Shown piece by piece: positions 41,973-51,039 of a stretch of DNA of 64,000 nucleotides. Positions within the stretch are counted from its first letter, which is position 1. Each line of letters opens with the position of its first letter. Origin of the DNA: Desnuesiella massiliensis. GTDB taxonomy: Bacteria; Bacillota; Clostridia; Clostridiales; Clostridiaceae. Location of the stretch: NCBI RefSeq assembly GCF_001403615.1, contig NZ_LN879455.1, positions 434,001 through 498,000 of the forward strand, given 5' to 3'. The notes beneath the pieces are model-generated. The model saw only the letters and a list, made by a program, of their open reading frames with translations. It had not been told where the DNA came from and searched no databases. The position numbers and the translations under genes were made by a program.

Positions 41973-42739
41973 TAGGGTATGCACATAGGTGTATTAAATA
42001 GAGGGCAAGCCACTATTTTAGCATTGATATCAAATACCTCTCTTATGAGGGGTTCATTTATTATATTCTCAGGATTACCTTGGGCATATATTTCCCCATT
42101 TTTTATAGCTATTATATTATCAGCGTATCTACATGCCAAATTTATATCATGAAGAACCATTACTATGGTTCTTTTATAATTTTTATTCAAATCTTTAAGC
42201 AGATCTAATATTTCAATTTTATATTTTATATCTAGATGGTTAGTAGGCTCGTCTAATAGTATTATTTCAGTTTCTTGCGCTAGGGTTAAAGCAATCCAAA
42301 CCCTTTGCTTCTGCCCACCTGAAAGATCAGATATTTTTTTATCCTTTATATCTAGCGTTCCTGTTTTAGTTAATGCATCTAATACAATATGCTCGTCTTG
42401 CTTGGACCATTGCTTAAGCCAACTTTGATAAGGATATCTGCCTTGTTTCACTAGATTAAATACGGTTAAGTCTGAGGGCGCTGATGGATTCTGAGTTAAT
42501 ATAGAAAGCTCTTTAGCTACATTTTTAGTGTGCATTTTGAAGATATCTTCTTCACCTATAACTATATTTCCCTTCATAGGCTTTAACAATCTAGCCATGG
42601 ATTTTAATAGAGTAGATTTTCCACAGCCGTTGCTGCCAATAAGTATGGTGATTTCTTGTTTTGGAATAGTAATATTGATATCTTTTAAAACTATATTATT
42701 GCTATAACCTAAGCTTAAATTATTAGCTGATAAACTCAT
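41963..42739 (-). CDS. Iron-siderophore ABC transporter ATP-binding protein
   Basis: A 258-residue FecE/FhuC-type ATPase: Walker A LIGSNGCGKST, Q-loop LTQNPSAPSD, signature DLSGGQKQRVW, Walker B EIILLDEPTNHLD and H-loop VMVLHDINLACRYAD. The C-terminus holds the family's ENIINEPLIREVFDINAKI. It is the third gene of a minus-strand operon after two FecCD permeases. The product energises import of a ferric siderophore delivered by the binding protein encoded at 45137. A cobalamin substrate was considered, because cob genes converge on it, but the binding protein is of the siderophore type. Confidence 0.88.
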   Translation of the reverse strand: MSLSANNLSLGYSNNIVLKDINITIPKQEITILIGSNGCGKSTLLKSMARLLKPMKGNIVIGEEDIFKMHTKNVAKELSILTQNPSAPSDLTVFNLVKQGRYPYQSWLKQWSKQDEHIVLDALTKTGTLDIKDKKISDLSGGQKQRVWIALTLAQETEIILLDEPTNHLDIKYKIEILDLLKDLNKNYKRTIVMVLHDINLACRYADNIIAIKNGEIYAQGNPENIINEPLIREVFDINAKIVACPLFNTPMCIPYHL

Positions 42740-42740
42740 T

Positions 42741-43808
42741 TTAATTCCCCCTCCTCAAGGTCTGTTGATTTTTCCATAATAAGAATATAAAGAATGGTGC
42801 ACCTATAGCCGCAGTGAAGATTCCAACGGGCAAATCTAAAGGATAGAATAAGGTTCTTGCGGCTATGTCAGATAAAACTACTATGGTTCCTCCTACCAAT
42901 ATAGAAAGAGGTATTAGGTTTTCGAAGGAGGAATTTGTAAGCTTTCTGCAAATATGAGGAGCTATTAAGCCCACAAAGCTTATACCGCCACCAATAGCTA
43001 CAGCTCCACTAGCCAAGGCTGCGCTTAATATTAAAAGCATAAATCTATTTTTTTCAAGTTTTGTTCCCAAACTTATAGATATAGTATCCTCCAATGATTG
43101 GATATTTAACTCTCTAGTATATAAGTAAGTAATAAAGGAAAATACTATAAACCATAAAGAAAGCACCTTTACATGGGTCCAATTAGAGCCGTAAATAGTT
43201 CCCGTAAGCCAAAGGTTAGAAGTAGCAATAAATATAGGAGGACCATTCACAATTAGTATATTAGTAATAGCTTTAGCAGCACCAGATATGCCAATGCCTA
43301 TGAGAATAAGTCTAAAAGGCGTCACTCCTTTTTTATAAGCAAGTACATATATTATTACCACAGAGATTAAAGAACTCAAAAATGTAAAAACAGGCATATA
43401 AAAAATACTCACTGTTAATGAATTATTAATGGGGTTTGTAAATAAGGTTAAAAAAATTAGTGCGCCTACGGAGCCGCCATCCACAATACCTATAAGGTTA
43501 GGGGAGGCTAAAGGATTTTTTATAACTCCTTGTAGTATAGCTCCAGAAAGTCCTAAGGAAGCTCCTACTAAGAAGCCTACTAAAGCTCTAGGAAGCCTTA
43601 AAGCATTTATTATTAAGGCATCCCTCTTGTCTCCTATTCCTATAAATACCTTTATCACTTCTAAAGGAGAAATATTTATTTTACCTATACTTATGCTAAG
43701 GATTAGTGAAATTAAAGTAAGAAGGAGCATAAGTAGACATATTTTAATACTTCTTTTTTCATATAAAACAGATATTTTTTTATTTCTAAGCACAAAAAAG
43801 TTCTTCAT
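42741..43808 (-). CDS. Iron-siderophore ABC permease 2 (FecCD family)
   Basis: A 355-residue FecCD/BtuC-type inner-membrane permease with about nine or ten helices. Markers: PRALVGFLVGASLGLSGAILQGVIKNPLASPNLIG, GGISFVGLIAPHICRKL (the loop contacting the ATPase), and LDLPVGIFTAAIGAPFFIFLL at the end. The start ATG directly abuts the stop of the upstream permease (TAGATG). It pairs with that permease to form the heterodimeric channel. The N-terminal 35 residues are a basic cytosolic extension. Confidence 0.9.
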   Translation of the reverse strand: MKNFFVLRNKKISVLYEKRSIKICLLMLLLTLISLILSISIGKINISPLEVIKVFIGIGDKRDALIINALRLPRALVGFLVGASLGLSGAILQGVIKNPLASPNLIGIVDGGSVGALIFLTLFTNPINNSLTVSIFYMPVFTFLSSLISVVIIYVLAYKKGVTPFRLILIGIGISGAAKAITNILIVNGPPIFIATSNLWLTGTIYGSNWTHVKVLSLWFIVFSFITYLYTRELNIQSLEDTISISLGTKLEKNRFMLLILSAALASGAVAIGGGISFVGLIAPHICRKLTNSSFENLIPLSILVGGTIVVLSDIAARTLFYPLDLPVGIFTAAIGAPFFIFLLWKNQQTLRRGN

Positions 43809-44813
43809 CTATTTATTCTCCGCCTTTCTTGCTAGATATATGAAAAAGGGAGCTCCAATCAAAGCGGTAACAGTGCCTACTGGAATTTCCTTTGGGTAAA
43901 TAATAAAACGACTGAATATATCAGAAATAATTAATAATAAAGCTCCCATAAAAGCGCTATAAGGTATAATCCATTGATATTCTGATTCTCCTAAGAAAGC
44001 TTTTATTATATGGGGTGTTATTAAACCAATAAGTGAAATAGGTCCTGCTATAGCCACAGAAGCACCAGACATAATAATTATGACAATGCCTATAAAAAGC
44101 TTTAGCAATTCAGTTTTCTCTCCTAAACCCTTGGCCATTTCTTCTCCTAAAGAGAAAATATTTAATTTTTTGTATAAAACAAGGGGGATTATCCAGCAGG
44201 AAATTAAATAAGGTAGTACCTTAAGCAAAGAATCTATGCTTCGCCCATCCACTGAGCCTGATAGCCAAAATAAAATTTCCTCCATAGTTCTTTGATCCTT
44301 ATATAAGATGCCTTGAGTTAAGGAAAGAAATAGTGCGGATATAGCGGCACCAGATAAGGTCAAATCTATGGTCTGCATTTCACCTTTTAACCCTCCAGCC
44401 AATGCATAAACTATAAAGGAGGCCAAGGCTGCGCCTAAGAAGGAAACTAGGGTTAAAAGATCTTGTGAGGCCTGCGGAAAAAAACTCATGGTAGCTACTA
44501 AAAAGAAGGAAGCTCCAGAGTTAATACCTATCAAGCTAGGAGAGGCCATGGGATTTTTGGTCAAGGCTTGTATGAGAACACCAGATATACCTAAACTTCC
44601 GCCAACAAACAAGGCTATTAGAGTTCTAGGTATCCTAGAGTCTCTTATTACTAAATGTGTAGTGCTATTGTTAAAATTTTTATATGCTTCAATAAGATCT
44701 ACAAAGTCGGTTTTTATATAGCCTAAAAGCAAACTAAGGATAATGGCTATAATGGTTAAGATTATTAAGATAATAAGACCTAGAATTTTAAATTTTCTAT
44801 CGTTTAATTTCAT
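43809..44813 (-). CDS. Iron-siderophore ABC permease 1 (FecCD family)
   Basis: A 334-residue FecCD permease with the same marks as its partner: PRTLIALFVGGSLGISGVLIQALTKNPMASPSLIG, GPISLIGLITPHIIKAFLG and KEIPVGTVTALIGAPFFIYL. It is the first gene of the operon, divergent from the binding protein gene, with 323 bp of regulatory DNA between. Its ATG (44813) has GGAAGGAG rather far upstream (about 13 bases); I saw no better start. Probably iron-regulated. Confidence 0.9.
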   Translation of the reverse strand: MKLNDRKFKILGLIILIILTIIAIILSLLLGYIKTDFVDLIEAYKNFNNSTTHLVIRDSRIPRTLIALFVGGSLGISGVLIQALTKNPMASPSLIGINSGASFFLVATMSFFPQASQDLLTLVSFLGAALASFIVYALAGGLKGEMQTIDLTLSGAAISALFLSLTQGILYKDQRTMEEILFWLSGSVDGRSIDSLLKVLPYLISCWIIPLVLYKKLNIFSLGEEMAKGLGEKTELLKLFIGIVIIIMSGASVAIAGPISLIGLITPHIIKAFLGESEYQWIIPYSAFMGALLLIISDIFSRFIIYPKEIPVGTVTALIGAPFFIYLARKAENK

Positions 44814-45033
44814 AGTGAAGTGTCTGCTCCTTCCAGCAGTATAGTTATATATTTCACATAAGTATATCCAAAATCATCATAAATCCTACACATTATTATT
44901 AAAGTTTTAAGTTATAAGAGGGCAGTCATATACGAATTTTAAATCTTGGATATCTATAGAGAAATAGTACATAATTAGATTACTAATTATGTAGAAACTT
45001 GTCAATGATTTTTATATTCAATATCAAAATAAA

Positions 45034-45073
45034 ATGATAATCACTTGCAATTAAAAAATAACTATGATAATAT
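45034..45073 (+). promoter_or_regulatory. Fur-like site overlapping the siderophore-binding protein promoter
   Basis: TGATAATCACTTGCA (45035-45049) matches the left Fur half-site TGATAAT exactly and the right half partly. It overlaps a promoter candidate TTGCAA (45045-45050), 17 bases, TAATAT (45068-45073). A second TGATAAT lies at 45065-45071. Iron repression through Fur is the likely control. Confidence 0.55.
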
Positions 45074-45136
45074 AGTTTTGTTAATAATTAAATTAAGGCA
45101 TGCCATAAGACCAATAATATTCTTAGGAGGATACAT

Positions 45137-46090
45137 ATGAAGTTAAATAAAATCTTAGCAACTACAGCACTACTGTTAACAGGGCTTACCTTTACAGCTT
45201 GCGGAACAAAATCTGCTAATAATGCTCAGGTAGAAAATAAAGAGGTTAGAGTGATTGAACATGCTATGGGGAAAACAGAGATAAAGGGAGAACCTAAAAG
45301 AGTGGTAATTTTAACTAATGAAGGTACTGAAGCTTTATTGGCTCTTGGCGTTAAACCAGTAGGTGCTGTTCAATCTTGGACAGGTAAGCCTTGGTACAAG
45401 CATATAGAGCAAGATATGCAAGGGGTAGAAAATCTTGGACAAGAAAGCCAAGTTAACCTAGAGGCTATTGCCGCATTAAAACCTGATTTGATAATAGGTA
45501 ATAAGATGAGGCATGAAAAAATATATGCTCAATTGTCTCAAATGGCTCCTACAGTATATTCTGATACTCTAAGAGGAGAGTGGAAGGAAAACTTCCAATT
45601 CTATGCTAAGGTTTTAGGTAAGGAGAAATTAGGAAAAGAATTAGTAGATAAATTTAATGAAAGAATAGGAAATATAGCAAAGACTGCTGGAGATAAATTG
45701 AAAACTGAGATTTCTATAGTTAGATTTATGCCTGGAAAAACTAGAATATATTTAGGGGATACCTTCTCTGGAACTATTTTAAAGGAAATAGGCTTTAATA
45801 GGCCTGCTACTCAAAAAGGAACTGATTTTGCTCTTGAAATCGGTAAAGAAAGATTAAAGGAAGCAGATGGAGATGTATTATTCTACTTTACCTATGAAAC
45901 AGGTAATGGCGAGGGCTCTGCTAGAGAAAAGGAATGGATAGAGGATTCATTATTTAAAAGCTTGAAGGTATCACAAAAGGGAAAGGTGTATAAGGTAAGC
46001 GATGAAACATGGAACACTGCAGGTGGAATAAAAGCTGCAAATCTAATGTTAGATGATATTGAGAAATTCTTAAAGGATGGAACTATATAA
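45137..46090 (+). CDS. Iron-siderophore ABC transporter substrate-binding lipoprotein
   Basis: A 317-residue class III (FecB/FhuD-type) binding lipoprotein. The signal peptide ends at lipobox FTACG (Cys22). The two lobes are joined by a long helix: KRVVILTNEGTEALLALGVKPVG, LEAIAALKPDLIIGN, then the linker helix, and later RIYLGDTFSGTILKEIGFNRP. It resembles YfiY-like hydroxamate or dicitrate siderophore binders. It is divergent from its permease/ATPase operon with a Fur-like site between. AGGAGG lies upstream of ATG. Confidence 0.88.
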   Translation: MKLNKILATTALLLTGLTFTACGTKSANNAQVENKEVRVIEHAMGKTEIKGEPKRVVILTNEGTEALLALGVKPVGAVQSWTGKPWYKHIEQDMQGVENLGQESQVNLEAIAALKPDLIIGNKMRHEKIYAQLSQMAPTVYSDTLRGEWKENFQFYAKVLGKEKLGKELVDKFNERIGNIAKTAGDKLKTEISIVRFMPGKTRIYLGDTFSGTILKEIGFNRPATQKGTDFALEIGKERLKEADGDVLFYFTYETGNGEGSAREKEWIEDSLFKSLKVSQKGKVYKVSDETWNTAGGIKAANLMLDDIEKFLKDGTI

Positions 46091-46198
46091 GTTGCAATTA
46101 GCTCCTAGGAATTTTGAGGCTAAAGAAATGCACTTAGATTTTTGCAAATTATATATCTTAGGCATCTTTAAAAATATGTAATGATAGAGATGAAACTT

Positions 46199-46240
46199 GC
46201 TTGTTGTAAGGGATATGTTCCTTTCAGCAAGCTTTTTATT
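46199..46240 (+). terminator. Terminator after the siderophore-binding protein
   Basis: GCTTGTTG pairs with CAGCAAGC, with inner AAGGG/CCTTT pairing, followed by TTTTTATTTT. Confidence 0.75.
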
Positions 46241-46377
46241 TTAGGAAAAATTGCATGGACAAATCATATATTTCTATAGGTATATTTATAAAAAACCATA
46301 TATAATAAAGTAAAGTAGTATAATAATATTAAAAATGAAAAGATTAAAAATATTAATATAAAAACGAGGTGATATAC

Positions 46378-46854
46378 ATGAAAGAAATAGTATTAGCAGG
46401 AGGGTGCTTTTGGGGCATAGAAGCCTATATGATGAGAATTCAAGGAGTGGTAGATACAAAGGTAGGCTATGCCAATGGAACTAAGGAAAATCCAACTTAC
46501 CATCAGGTTTGCACAGGTATCACAGGTCATGCAGAAGCTTGTTATATAAAGTATGACGAAAATATATTATCCTTAGAAACTTTATTAAATAAATTCTGGA
46601 ACATTATAAATCCTACATTATTAAATAGACAGGGACCAGATATAGGGACTCAATATAGAACAGGTATCTATTATATTGATAAAGAAGATTTACCTTTGAT
46701 TTTAAATACTAAGCAGCAGCAACAGGAGAGATTTGAAGACCCTATTGTTACAGAGATTGAACCCTTGAAGTGCTTTTACGATGCAGAGGAGTATCACCAG
46801 AAATATTTAAAGAAAAATCCTAGAGGCTATTGTCATATTGATCTAAGCAAGTAG
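46378..46854 (+). CDS. msrA: Peptide-methionine (S)-S-oxide reductase MsrA
   Basis: A 158-residue enzyme that reduces methionine-S-sulfoxide in proteins. The active-site motif GGCFWGIEAY holds the catalytic Cys near residue 10. GYANG, YHQVCTGITGHAEA and QYRTGIYY are conserved, and the end (AEEYHQKYLKKNP) closes the family pattern. The start ATG at 46378 has GAGGTG upstream; a GTG nine bases earlier overlaps it. Stand-alone gene, no fused MsrB. Confidence 0.94.
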   Translation: MKEIVLAGGCFWGIEAYMMRIQGVVDTKVGYANGTKENPTYHQVCTGITGHAEACYIKYDENILSLETLLNKFWNIINPTLLNRQGPDIGTQYRTGIYYIDKEDLPLILNTKQQQQERFEDPIVTEIEPLKCFYDAEEYHQKYLKKNPRGYCHIDLSK

Positions 46855-46872
46855 AAAATGTAGCTGTGATTT

Positions 46873-46950
46873 TAAATTCACAATTCACAATGCATAATCA
46901 CAATTGTGGAGAAAAATTTCTTTAATTGTGCACTGTGCATTGTGAATTGG
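46873..46950. repeat. Dispersed repeat family A, short copy
   Basis: Inverted ends AATTCACAATTCACAATG and CATTGTGAATT flank a short GTGGAGAAAAATTTC core. The whole element can fold as one hairpin. It lies between msrA and the convergent exporter gene. Confidence 0.7.
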
Positions 46951-46994
46951 ATAGAAAATACTTAAAGCCTTTTTATTTTTGAGATGGTCTAATC

Positions 46995-48068
46995 TTACTC
47001 TGCTTTTACAATATATTGGCTAGCTGTTAAGAAGGCTGTACCAAAGAGTAGCAGTACAATTACATTAGGTAATATATTTATTATTCCTGCATTCTTTAAG
47101 GCCAAATCTGTTATGGCATTGCTACTCCAATTTTGAGGAGTAAAATAAGCTAGCTTTTTAAATACTTCTGGTAAGAATTCCTGAGGCATAAAGGAACCGC
47201 TTATTATGCAAGTAGGAGTCACTATCAAATTAACAAAGCCTGCTACTTGTCCCTGGTTTTTTGCAAACCTAGATACTAATAATCCTATGCTTAAGGCTAC
47301 ATATACTAATGCAAATACTACTAACAGTAAACCAATAAAGGAGCTTCCCCAATAAAATTTAAATATATACTTGCTGATACCTATCAATATAAGGGTTTGC
47401 AGGGTTAAAAGCAGAAACATTGATAATAGTACAGAGAGTAAAATCTTAATCTTGCTGTTGGGAGTAGAAAAACTTCTTAAAAGAGTTTTATTGCTTTTCA
47501 TTTCTAATAATTCATTAGTAATATAAATCATAGAAAATAACACAAAATTCATTATAAAATTTGGTATTATAGGATTGAAATTTACTCTATCTGAAGAATC
47601 ACTTAATACTTCCTTAGTTACTTCAGAGCTTTTATTATAGAGCTTCTTTCCTAAAAAGCTATTTACGCTTTGCATTAGAGATAAATAGGTACTGCCTTCC
47701 TTAGGCTTTTTTATTTCTAGTTCAGGCATGGATTTTTGGCTAAGCTTTTCCGAAAAATCCTTTGATATTATGAGAAGAGCTTGCACTTTGTTTTGTCCTA
47801 GAGCCTTTAGTCCATCTTCCTCATTAAAAAAGGACATATTAAATTTTTTACTTTCTTTTAAATAATCTATTAGTTCCTGTGAGGAAGTTCTTTCATCCTT
47901 ATTCACTATACCTATTTTTATAGGATTTATCTTTAAATCTCCACTCTTTTTGCTCATAAGACTAAAGAAAGAAATTATTATGGCAGGTATAATGAACATG
48001 ATTATTATAACCTTCTTATCATTAAAAATTCTATTTAAATGTAATGCTGCAATATAAAAAATATTCAT
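46995..48068 (-). CDS. ABC-2 type transporter permease B
   Basis: A 357-residue ABC-2 permease. One N-terminal helix (VIIIMFIIPAIIISFFSLM) is followed by a large extracellular domain (residues about 40-170), then five helices ending in LLLFGTAFLTASQYIV. The helix VALSIGLLVSRFAKNQGQVAGFVNLIVTPTCIISGSFMPQEFLPE, with the Gly-Ser-Phe-Pro turn, is characteristic of the ABC2_membrane_3 family. I place the start at 48068 with TAAGGAGAG upstream. It follows a sister permease; the two share the ATPase at 49173. Likely export of a drug, peptide or lipid. Confidence 0.85.
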   Translation of the reverse strand: MNIFYIAALHLNRIFNDKKVIIIMFIIPAIIISFFSLMSKKSGDLKINPIKIGIVNKDERTSSQELIDYLKESKKFNMSFFNEEDGLKALGQNKVQALLIISKDFSEKLSQKSMPELEIKKPKEGSTYLSLMQSVNSFLGKKLYNKSSEVTKEVLSDSSDRVNFNPIIPNFIMNFVLFSMIYITNELLEMKSNKTLLRSFSTPNSKIKILLSVLLSMFLLLTLQTLILIGISKYIFKFYWGSSFIGLLLVVFALVYVALSIGLLVSRFAKNQGQVAGFVNLIVTPTCIISGSFMPQEFLPEVFKKLAYFTPQNWSSNAITDLALKNAGIINILPNVIVLLLFGTAFLTASQYIVKAE

Positions 48069-48081
48069 TTTATCACTCTCC

Positions 48082-49161
48082 TTATGCAAAGGATTTATTC
48101 TTTTTATTTAGTAAGAAACCAAGTAATATTCCTATTGTTCCTATGGATAAAAGTACTGATATATTGGTTATAAGTGAATTTAAGTCTTCTCCAGACATTA
48201 TTCTAGTATAGGAGTTTTGAATCCAATAATTGATAGTAAATTTTGACGCCTTTTGAAAGCTTTGAGACACATACTCTGCTGGGAAAAAGCTTCCCCCTAG
48301 TACGGCCATAAACATAATAATTGAGGTAAATACATTGCTTAAGGTTTTTTCCTTAAGAAAGAAATTCATCATAAATCCTGCAATACCTGTTAGAGCAAAA
48401 GCATGTGAGGCTATAATCAATATTAAAAGAGATATATTAGTATAAAAATTTATACCTAATAATCCACAGAGTATTATAAAAGCTATACTTTGTATTAAAG
48501 ATATTATAAAAGTCAGCAGCAGCTTTTCACCATATATGCTATTGAAGCCAATAGGGATAGAATTCATTCTTAATAGAGTCATAGACTCCTTTTCTTTTAG
48601 AAAGTTTGAAGCTCCTGTCATAGCTATGAATAAACTTAAAAGTGCTAGCATAGAGGCTCCAAATACTTGTTTTGCCGAAATAGCATTACTTTCTTTTAGT
48701 TCAGATATCTTTATGCTGTTGTTATAATTAATATTTGAGTAGTTAATATAGTTGCTTATGGTTCCATAGAGTATCTCTACAGTGTAGGAATTATCTGTAG
48801 ATTTTAAGAAGCGTATATTATTTGAACCTTCATTAGAGAGGATTAAAGCTGCTTGAGCTTCATTACTTTTTACCTTAGCCTCTACCTCTTCTATGGAGTT
48901 ATATTCTGTAAGATTTATAGAAGTCTTTAGTCTTTCATTATTTAGAATTTCTTTAATAGCTGGGATATGAGGGTTATTTTCTTTAGCTATGATGGCTACC
49001 TCTATTTTAGGTAATTTAGTATCTGGGTTAACCAGCTTTTCAAAGAATATGCCATTTAAAAAGGTTATGGCTAGAGGCATTGCAATGTATATAGCTATAA
49101 AAAATAGAAAAGAGCTTTTAAATTCTATAAAATCCTTTTTTAAAAGGCTTAATAATTTCAT
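48082..49161 (-). CDS. ABC-2 type transporter permease A
   Basis: A 359-residue paralogue of the following permease with the same architecture: an N-terminal helix (FLFFIAIYIAMPLAITFLNGIFF), an external domain, then five helices with GIAGFMMNFFLKEKTLSNVFTSIIMFMAVLGGSFFPAEYVSQ. ATG 49161 is preceded by AGGAGGG at good spacing, while ATG 49167 touches it. It sits 11 bp after the ATPase gene. Heterodimeric ABC-2 permeases of this kind sit next to LiaRS/NatKR-like two-component systems as here. Confidence 0.85.
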   Translation of the reverse strand: MKLLSLLKKDFIEFKSSFLFFIAIYIAMPLAITFLNGIFFEKLVNPDTKLPKIEVAIIAKENNPHIPAIKEILNNERLKTSINLTEYNSIEEVEAKVKSNEAQAALILSNEGSNNIRFLKSTDNSYTVEILYGTISNYINYSNINYNNSIKISELKESNAISAKQVFGASMLALLSLFIAMTGASNFLKEKESMTLLRMNSIPIGFNSIYGEKLLLTFIISLIQSIAFIILCGLLGINFYTNISLLILIIASHAFALTGIAGFMMNFFLKEKTLSNVFTSIIMFMAVLGGSFFPAEYVSQSFQKASKFTINYWIQNSYTRIMSGEDLNSLITNISVLLSIGTIGILLGFLLNKKNKSFA

Positions 49162-49172
49162 ATTCATCCCTC

Positions 49173-50111
49173 CTAATCTCTTAGAGCCTTTCCTGTTAGA
49201 GCTAAAAATACTGTTTCTAAATCAGGGGAGCTTATATTCATATCTTTTATTTTTACATTATTATTAACTAGAGTTTCTATTACCTTTGAAAGTATTTGCG
49301 AGGAATTATCAGCTACTAAAGAAAGAGTATTTTTTAAAAAACTTACATTTTTGATGCCTTTAAGAGTATTTAACTTTAGAATTAGAGCTTCATTAAAATC
49401 TTCAGTAACTATATTTATATTTTCATCATAGGATATTAATTTTTTTATATCCTCCTTAGAGCCTTGAGCAATGATTTTTCCTTCATCAATGATGGCTAGT
49501 TTGTTACATAAAAACTCTACTTCTTCCATGTAGTGGGTGGTATATATTATGGTGGTGTTATAATCTCTATTTAATTTTTTTGTGAACTCTAATATATGAT
49601 TTCTTGATTGAGGATCTATGCCTACGGTTGGCTCGTCCATTATAATTATTTCTGGATGGTGCATTATTGAGCAGGCTATATTTAATCTTCTTTTCATACC
49701 TCCAGAATAGGTTTTTAGTTTATCTTTAATCTTTTCCTTCAAAGCGGTAGTTTCAATAGCTTCCTCTATCCTATTCTTTAATTCCTTTCCTCTTAAGCCA
49801 TACATGCTTCCCCAAAACTTTAAGTTTTCTAATCCAGAAAGATTTTCATAAAGAGCTATTTCCTGAGGAATCAATCCAATATATTTTTTGGCTTCTACGG
49901 GTTGAGCTTTTACATTTTTTTCTCCTATAAACATCTCACCCTTATCAAAGGAAATCAATCCACTGAGCATAGATATCAGGGTGGATTTTCCAGCTCCGTT
50001 AGGTCCTAGTAAGCCAAATAATTCTCCTTTTTTTATCTGCAGATTTACATTATCCACTGCTAAATTATCATCATATCTTTTAGTAACATTTTTTATATCT
50101 ACAATGTTCAT
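49173..50111 (-). CDS. ABC transporter ATP-binding protein of the ABC-2 exporter
   Basis: A 312-residue ATPase of the NatA/CcmA type: Walker A LLGPNGAGKST, Q-loop LIPQEIALYENL, signature YSGGMKRRLNI, Walker B IIIMDEPTVGIDPQSR and H-loop IYTTHYMEEVEFL. A C-terminal regulatory extension is present (residues 220-312). I start at ATG 50111, which has AAAGGAG at good spacing; 18 further residues are readable upstream without a site and run toward the palindromic element. It drives the two following permeases. Confidence 0.9.
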   Translation of the reverse strand: MNIVDIKNVTKRYDDNLAVDNVNLQIKKGELFGLLGPNGAGKSTLISMLSGLISFDKGEMFIGEKNVKAQPVEAKKYIGLIPQEIALYENLSGLENLKFWGSMYGLRGKELKNRIEEAIETTALKEKIKDKLKTYSGGMKRRLNIACSIMHHPEIIIMDEPTVGIDPQSRNHILEFTKKLNRDYNTTIIYTTHYMEEVEFLCNKLAIIDEGKIIAQGSKEDIKKLISYDENINIVTEDFNEALILKLNTLKGIKNVSFLKNTLSLVADNSSQILSKVIETLVNNNVKIKDMNISSPDLETVFLALTGKALRD

Positions 50112-50142
50112 TAAAAACACTCCTTTAAAAACACTTTGTTTT

Positions 50143-50252
50143 CTATAGGAGGATGTGAAAAACATAGGTGTTCTTTTTCACGGGCCGCTCGTGGAGCTCC
50201 ATGTGCGGTGTAGGGAAACCTATAGAACACCTTTTTTCACATCCTCCTATAG
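50143..50252. repeat. Long palindromic element, family C copy 2
   Basis: Begins CTATAGGAGGATGTGAAAAA and ends TTTTTTCACATCCTCCTATA plus G, with inner arms AGGTGTTCT / AGAACACCT and a central TGGAGCTCCA palindrome flanked by CCGC/GCGG. The copy at 12621-12727 differs inside the central hairpin but keeps pairing. It lies between the response regulator and the exporter ATPase genes. It contains AGGAGG-like sequence but no frame. Confidence 0.78.
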
Positions 50253-50308
50253 TCTTATTATATAAGTTTTAATTTTTCATCACCATGGAGTTTAGTCACC
50301 CTTTTATT

Positions 50309-50346
50309 AAAAAAGCATTACTTAAGTCATTTTCTTAAGTAATGCT
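50309..50346 (-). terminator. Terminator of the response regulator gene
   Basis: AGCATTACTTAAG and CTTAAGTAATGCT form a 13-bp perfect stem, followed on the minus strand by TTTTTT. Confidence 0.85.
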
Positions 50347-50375
50347 GAATACATCGAAATCCACTGATAGTAAAT

Positions 50376-51026
50376 CTAGACTAATGAGTTTTTTAGGGCG
50401 AATATGGCTAATTGAGTTCTATCCCTTAGCTCCATTTTTGCAAGGATTTCCGTTATATAATTTTTTACAGTACCTTCTGCTACAAATAGCTTTTTGGCTA
50501 TTTCTTTATTGCTTAGTCCTAAGCCTATATTTATAATTATTTCTAATTCTCTATCTGTTATTCTATATTTAGCTTTTATATTTTCAGTTAAAGCTTCTTG
50601 AGAGAGCTCCTTTGAGGCAACCATCTTAGCTGCTATTTCAGGATGTACTACCACATTACCTTTGTGCACACTTTTGATACCTTCCAGAATAACATCATAG
50701 GAGGTATCCTTCAGTATATATCCATGGGCACCAAATTTTATGGCGTCAATAATATATTCCTCATCCTTAAAGGTAGTTAAAATCATTATCTTAGTATTCT
50801 TACATTCTTTTTTTATAAGCTTTGTAGCCATAACTCCGTTACAAACAGGCATGTTGATATCGAGAAGCATCACATCAATCTGTTCTTTTTTACATAGCTC
50901 TAAAGCTTCTTCACCATTTTCACATAAGCCAACGATATTTATATTATCATCACTGCCAAGTATGATTTTTAAACCTTCTCTAATGAGCATTTCATCATCT
51001 GCTATGGCTATATTAATTTTGTGCAA
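50376..51026 (-). CDS. NarL/LiaR-type response regulator
   Basis: A 216-residue regulator. The receiver domain (1-120) has the acidic pocket IAIADDEM, the phosphorylated Asp in VMLLDINMP near 54, TTFK and the Lys in YILKDTS. The C-terminal LuxR HTH (about 150-210) reads ITDRELEIIINIGLGLSNKEIAKKLFVAEGTVKNYITEIL. The start is TTG 51026 with AAAGGAGGC upstream. It lies 13 bp after its kinase and upstream of the ABC-2 exporter genes it probably controls. A terminator and a palindromic element separate them, so the exporter may have its own promoter. Confidence 0.92.
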   Translation of the reverse strand: MHKINIAIADDEMLIREGLKIILGSDDNINIVGLCENGEEALELCKKEQIDVMLLDINMPVCNGVMATKLIKKECKNTKIMILTTFKDEEYIIDAIKFGAHGYILKDTSYDVILEGIKSVHKGNVVVHPEIAAKMVASKELSQEALTENIKAKYRITDRELEIIINIGLGLSNKEIAKKLFVAEGTVKNYITEILAKMELRDRTQLAIFALKNSLV

Positions 51027-51039
51027 TTTATTGCCTCCT

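Noticed and set aside
41963..46090. Cobalamin importer (BtuFCD) next to the cob operon
   Set aside because: The permeases and ATPase are of the shared family, but the binding protein is closer to siderophore binders and a Fur-like site rather than a B12 riboswitch lies at its promoter.
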